Assembly: GCA_947453695.1 (NCBI GenBank) | Contig: CANGHW010000039.1 | Coordinates: forward strand, 1-38,113 | Source of the DNA: Opitutia bacterium | Lineage (GTDB): Bacteria > Verrucomicrobiota > Verrucomicrobiia > Opitutales > Opitutaceae | DNA: 38,113 bases | Direction of reading: 5' to 3' | Shown here: one piece after another, positions 35,001 through 38,113 of the stretch | Layout of the letters: every line of letters starts with the position of its first letter | How positions within the stretch are numbered: position 1 is the first letter of the stretch | Notes under the pieces: generated by a model | The model's input: the letters and a program-made list of their open reading frames with translations, nothing else | The model's database searches: none | Told to the model about the DNA's origin: nothing | Program-made: the position numbers and the translations under genes

Positions 35001-38000
35001 GGTGTGCTGGGTGAAGAAGCCGGCGAGGAGGATCTTTCCCGTCGGGAGGAGGCCGAAACCCATGACGGTGTTATTGAGGCCGGCGGTCGGAAAGCTGGAG
35101 TCGCGCGTGCCGTCGGTATTGAGGCGCGCGAGGCAATTGGCGGTGGCGCCGGCGAAGGCAGAGAAGGAGCCGCCAGCGAGGATTTTCCCGTCGGCGGCGA
35201 GGGCGAGCGCGTTGAGGGGAGAGGCAAAGCCCGCAGCGGTGGCGGTGGCGAAGGCGGAGTCAAGGGAGCCGTCGGCGAGGAAGCGTGCGATGCGTCCGAC
35301 CGTGGTGCCAGAGGCCGAGGTAAACGAGCCACCGGCGAGGATGCGGCCGTCGGACTGGATGATGAGGGCGGCGACGTTGGCGTTGAGCGACGGCGCGAAG
35401 GCGGCGTCGAGGGAGCCGTTGGCCTCGAGACGGACGAGGCTGTTTCGGGGGGTGGAGGTGCCAGACGTGGCAATGTGACTAGTGAAATCGCCGCCGACAA
35501 TGATGCGACCGTCGGACTGGAGGGCCAAGGCATTGACGGCCCCGGCGCCGGTGGTGGTGAACGCCCGCGTGAGAAAGGTAGTATCGATCGACCCATCGGC
35601 CGCGAGGCGCACGAGGGCGTGGCGATTACTGCCGGCGAAACTGGTGAAGCCGCCGGCGACCAGGATTTTTCCATCCGATTGGACCGCGAGGGCCATGACC
35701 GGGGTGCCGGCGCCGGTGCCCGGATCGAAAGTGGGGTCAGCACTGCCGTCGGCATTGAGGCGCGCGACACGGGGACGCAGGTAGGGGCCGACGCGGAGAA
35801 ATTCGCCGCCGATGACGAGCTTGCCATCGGGCTGAATCGCCAGCGAACGAATCGCGCCATCGATCTCGGGCGGAGTGAAGGTGAGATCGAGGGTGCCATC
35901 GGCGGCGACACGTGCGACCGAGGTGCGGCGCGTGCCATTGAGGTTAGAGAAAAAGCCGGCGACGTAAGCGCGGCCATCGGCGAGCGGTGCGACCGCGTAG
36001 CCGGCGGAGGCGTTGACGGCCTCGGGTTGGAGGTCCCAGGCGGGATCGGGTGCGACGAAGCCGGGATAGGCGGTGGGCGCGACCGTGAGGCGGGCGGTTT
36101 GCGAGACGACCGGGGTGAGGTCGGCGTAGACAATCACATCGTAGAAATCGGCGTCGAGGCGCGTAACGGATGACTTCACATACGTGGCATTGGTCGCACC
36201 CGGAACGGCGAGACCGTTGCGGCGCCATTGATAGGCGAGCGCGGCGCCGGCGGGGGCGGTGGCGGAAACGGCAAACGTGGCAGTCTGTCCCGTCGTAACC
36301 GAAACCGTGCCCGGCTGACTGGTGATGGTCGGAGCGGCCGATGCGCCCGAGAGAGTAACGGGAGACGAGGAAATACTACCCGCGGGATTGCTGATGGTGA
36401 CGACGTAGCTACCGATATCCGCGACGCCCAGATTGCCCAAGGCCAGAGTAGCCATCGTAGCTCCGGGGAGCGCGACGCCATTGCGCGACCACTGATAGCT
36501 GAGATTTATCCCAACGGCTGCGACGGAAAACGAAGCCGAGCCACCGAGCGCAGCGGTGGCGCTGGCCGGCGGAGACGTGATCGAAGGGGCGGCGTAGACA
36601 ATGTAATTTAAAATGATATCGCCCCGCGGATCGGCATCGAAACTACCCACAGCAATCGAATAGGTCGTGCCGGCAGTGACATTGAGCGTGAGCAAGCTGG
36701 GGCCGCCACCGGCGGGAGCGCCGCCGTCATCATCCTGTTTGAGCTGGGTAAGGGCGGTGAGCGACGTGCCGGTGTAAATGGCCAAGCCGGTATCAAGCAC
36801 GGTGCCCAAGGTATCGAGCTGAGCGAGTCCGCTCATAGATGGCGTCCACTTAAACCAGATGGAAGAGGCCGTGGTGCCGGTGGTGCCGGTGTTGTGGGTG
36901 GGCTCCCCTACTTCACCCGTCGCGCCGACATTGTTGCCCAAGGCGGTGCCCGCATTGCCGGAAAGCACGAGGGCGGAAGCGAAATTATCATTGGCCGGGG
37001 TCGCGCCCGGGGCCGCGTTGACGACGAGCGTAGCGGCAGACGAGGTAACGGAACCCACTGCATTGGTCACGACGACATCAAACGAACCGGCGTCGGTGAG
37101 CTGCACATTGGGCAACGACAAGGTGGCCGTGGTCGCCCCCACGATCGGGGTCGAGCCCTTGCGCCATTGATAGGTGGGGACCGGCAGACCGGACGCGGAG
37201 ACGGTAAACGTGGCAGTGCGCCCCACGGTGGCAATCACCTGACCGGGAGGCCGATCAATCACAGGCAGCGCGTTGACCGCGAGGGTGGCGGCGGCGGAGG
37301 TGGCACTGCCGACGGAGTTGGAGACGCGGACGGCGTAGCTTCCGGCATGAAAGGCCTGAGCGTTTGGAATCGAATAGGTGGCCGACGTGGCACCGGCTAG
37401 ATCGGCACCGGCCTTGGTCCACTGATACGTCAACGGAGCGGTGCCGGTCGCGGCCACGGAAAGTGAAACGGTGGCGCCCAACGCGAAGCCCTGTGACTGC
37501 GGCGGCGTGCCGATGATCGGTAAACCGTTCAAACCCACGTTGATTTCGAGATCCAGATACTCGGCGGGCGAAGTGCCGCCCTCGGCCACCGGCTTAATGG
37601 AAACGTTGCCCACGGAGTCGAGGAGCGTGGCGTTGAGGGCGAGCGCAGCATCGGTGACCGAGGTGCCGGGCGTGGTGAGATCGAGGAGATTACTCTGCTG
37701 ATTGGTGTTGTAGCCCCAGATCAGATAGGCCCCGTGCTGCATCGAAGCGTTGGCGGTGAAATTTCGACGGACGCCGATCCAGTAACTCCGCGTGGAGTCG
37801 CGCGTGACCTTTAGAGCCAAGGTGCCGGTCGCCGAGGCGGAATCGAAGCGCTTGAGGCGAAAGGTGCCATTGGTGGTCACTGACTGCACCTGGCTGTCGG
37901 CAATCCAGCCCAGGAGGTTCTTAAACCAGGGATTGAAATCGGTGCTGCGGGAGTTGGCGAAATTGGCGCCCATCGTATCGAAGTCGTCACCGTATTCCGT

Positions 38001-38113
38001 GCTCGTGGCCGACGCGGCAGTGCTGACCGGATTGCCGTCGGTGACCTGCCAAAGGTTGGCATGGCGCAGTCCCCACGTGTGACCCAGTTCATGAGCAGCC
38101 ACGCGAAAGTCAT
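32088..38113 (-). CDS. G4: giant secreted metzincin-like protease with delta-60 array and EF-hand module (N-terminus outside window)
   Basis: The frame runs off the right edge; 2007 residues are visible. The first residues, DFRVAAHELGHTWGLRHANL, carry the zinc site HExxHxxGxxH, followed by the Met-turn FDTMG. By alignment with G2 the missing N-terminus should hold a signal, a propeptide and the first half of the catalytic domain, about 480 residues. Then come two Ig-like modules, an NDNF...WFKWTP domain, two Ig-like modules, 14 delta-60 units, two Ig-like, one putative-Ig (He_PIG) and one Ig-like, the beta module and two EF-hand-like repeats ending GSEDGFAPGP. It is collinear with G2 but has two Ig-like modules before the delta-60 array, where G2 has five alternating Ig-like and He_PIG modules. 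Probably an extracellular or surface protease; whether it is active and on what is unknown. Confidence 0.88.
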   Translation of the reverse strand, partial: DFRVAAHELGHTWGLRHANLWQVTDGNPVSTAASATSTEYGDDFDTMGANFANSRSTDFNPWFKNLLGWIADSQVQSVTTNGTFRLKRFDSASATGTLALKVTRDSTRSYWIGVRRNFTANASMQHGAYLIWGYNTNQQSNLLDLTTPGTSVTDAALALNATLLDSVGNVSIKPVAEGGTSPAEYLDLEINVGLNGLPIIGTPPQSQGFALGATVSLSVAATGTAPLTYQWTKAGADLAGATSATYSIPNAQAFHAGSYAVRVSNSVGSATSAAATLAVNALPVIDRPPGQVIATVGRTATFTVSASGLPVPTYQWRKGSTPIVGATTATLSLPNVQLTDAGSFDVVVTNAVGSVTSSAATLVVNAAPGATPANDNFASALVLSGNAGTALGNNVGATGEVGEPTHNTGTTGTTASSIWFKWTPSMSGLAQLDTLGTVLDTGLAIYTGTSLTALTQLKQDDDGGAPAGGGPSLLTLNVTAGTTYSIAVGSFDADPRGDIILNYIVYAAPSITSPPASATAALGGSASFSVAAVGINLSYQWSRNGVALPGATMATLALGNLGVADIGSYVVTISNPAGSISSSPVTLSGASAAPTITSQPGTVSVTTGQTATFAVSATAPAGAALAYQWRRNGLAVPGATNATYVKSSVTRLDADFYDVIVYADLTPVVSQTARLTVAPTAYPGFVAPDPAWDLQPEAVNASAGYAVAPLADGRAYVAGFFSNLNGTRRTSVARVAADGTLDLTFTPPEIDGAIRSLAIQPDGKLVIGGEFLRVGPYLRPRVARLNADGSADPTFDPGTGAGTPVMALAVQSDGKILVAGGFTSFAGSNRHALVRLAADGSIDTTFLTRAFTTTGAGAVNALALQSDGRIIVGGDFTSHIATSGTSTPRNSLVRLEANGSLDAAFAPSLNANVAALIIQSDGRILAGGSFTSASGTTVGRIARFLADGSLDSAFATATAAGFASPLNALALAADGKILAGGSFSAFAGATANCLARLNTDGTRDSSFPTAGLNNTVMGFGLLPTGKILLAGFFTQHTTTSPATVSNRARFARLNTDGSLDTAVNFTVRCPATINAVVAAPGGKTVVTGFFTHLRGTAVPVAIARINADGTLDTAFNSGGAGANSNILGALLQPDGKLVITGFFTTYNGTTVNRLARLNTDGTLDPAFATGSGLNSAGFTLAQLPAGKVFVGGSFSAAGGVSRSNVAVFNPDGTHDTTFEPGTGANLTVYTSLVQLDGKIVIGGTFSTYNGSPATRLARLLPSGARDTTCVTTTGANSDIYALAAQPDGQLIVGGFFNAYASVGRDGLARVTSTGALDTTFVPPALGPVYSLVLQEDARIIARGAFISAGGAPGTAFLARFLSDGSRDTSFGAAGFSPSQFSAPTLAVLRDSGQLVLQGTGAIGVAATQPASLPTITASPGDQSAAAGATVILSVAATSALPLRYQWLREGTAVTGATSATLTLGSFQLANAGTYTAVVSNELGSTTSAAGVITFTAPIVISTQPTNATVNVGSSATFSVVATGQPAPTFQWQRQASGTTGFVALNSDATYSGVSSATLSIANATLAMAGDRFRCVVSNGFVTPVTSSVASLNTGTPPIFISPATATFTATVNGTHTFSVTGSPLVFLVQSGALPSWATLNAATGVLSGTPPDISGSPFVFTIVATNGFPPNATQTFTLTTVPFTAAPVITAQPVGRVVSPGATVTFGVTATGTPPPSYQWRRNGTPLTGETNATFTRTNVQAADAGTYTVVVSNSVGSVTSGGAAIILIPPGTTASHTVTRGGYRAGGTATITNTITYPAGTTSVSLQVAQVAGWTLASVYGPAPTTGPAPGTANALEWTWTNPPASPLIFSYTLNVPAGYSFTVNTGVPVTFVINGTTIPLLAQPDPLVIRNAADKHSADTDGDGTISVFELTRVIELYNARTGTTRTGRYLVAPTVPTEDGFLIDETNSSLPLSRYHSGDVNSDGRFSLLELTRVIELYNTRSGTTRTGAYHVLLGSEDGFAPGP
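32091..32810 (-). other. G4 C-terminal dyad: beta module plus two EF-hand-like repeats
   Basis: The beta module spans 32421-32810 (GGTATITNTITYPAG, AGW, FSYTLNVPAG). The EF-like part spans 32091-32420, with loops DTDGDGTISVFE (canonical) and DVNSDGRFSLLE. The end, HVLLGSEDGFAPGP, resembles G3. Confidence 0.77.
33905..35995 (-). repeat. Delta-60 array in G4, 14 units
   Basis: Fourteen units from APLADGRAYVAGFF to the degenerate LRDSGQLVLQGTG, matching G2 unit by unit. Both arrays have insertions in units 4 and 7 and the same weak final unit. Confidence 0.85.

Noticed and set aside
32082..36173. Plus-strand open frame of 1363 codons opposite G4
   Set aside because: It has the same shadow pattern, with repeats that follow the delta-60 codons of G4 in the antisense direction.

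Overview
The window looks like a GC-rich Verrucomicrobia chromosome, most likely an Opitutaceae-type bacterium. The grounds are formylglycine sulfatases next to a TonB-dependent receptor with an Opitutus-like N-terminal plug sequence, few Shine-Dalgarno sites, and very large secreted proteins built from Ig-like, RCC1, delta-60 and putative-Ig (He_PIG) modules. The assignment rests on family knowledge and composition, because the window holds no marker gene.

Left part (1-6777, plus strand): the C-terminal end of an unidentified gene, then two secreted sulfatases spaced 4 and 7 bases apart, then a 995-residue TonB-dependent outer-membrane receptor. This looks like part of a locus for taking up and desulfating a sulfated glycan. 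It converges on the next region across a strong GC hairpin (6818-6836).

Right part (6908-38113, minus strand): four giant genes in a row, transcribed right to left and here called G4 (cut by the right edge), G3, G2 and G1. Together they encode more than 10,000 residues. G1 and G3 carry RCC1-type propeller arrays. G2 and G4 are secreted metzincin-like proteases (HELGHxxGLxHA plus a Met-turn) followed by Ig-like modules and a delta-60 array. G3 has both array types.

All four end in the same two-part module: a beta-rich domain of about 120 residues, then two EF-hand-like repeats containing ELTRVIELYN and ending in EDGFAPGP. A decayed fifth copy of this tail lies between G3 and G2. By motif count every RCC1 array has 7 units and every delta-60 array has 14, which suggests seven-bladed propellers or pairs of them.

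The shared C-terminal module is the best candidate for an undescribed system: a common attachment, sorting or docking tag on a family of giant exported proteins. Its partner is not in the window. G2 and G3 have candidate promoters about 95 bases upstream and hairpins directly against their ATG codons.
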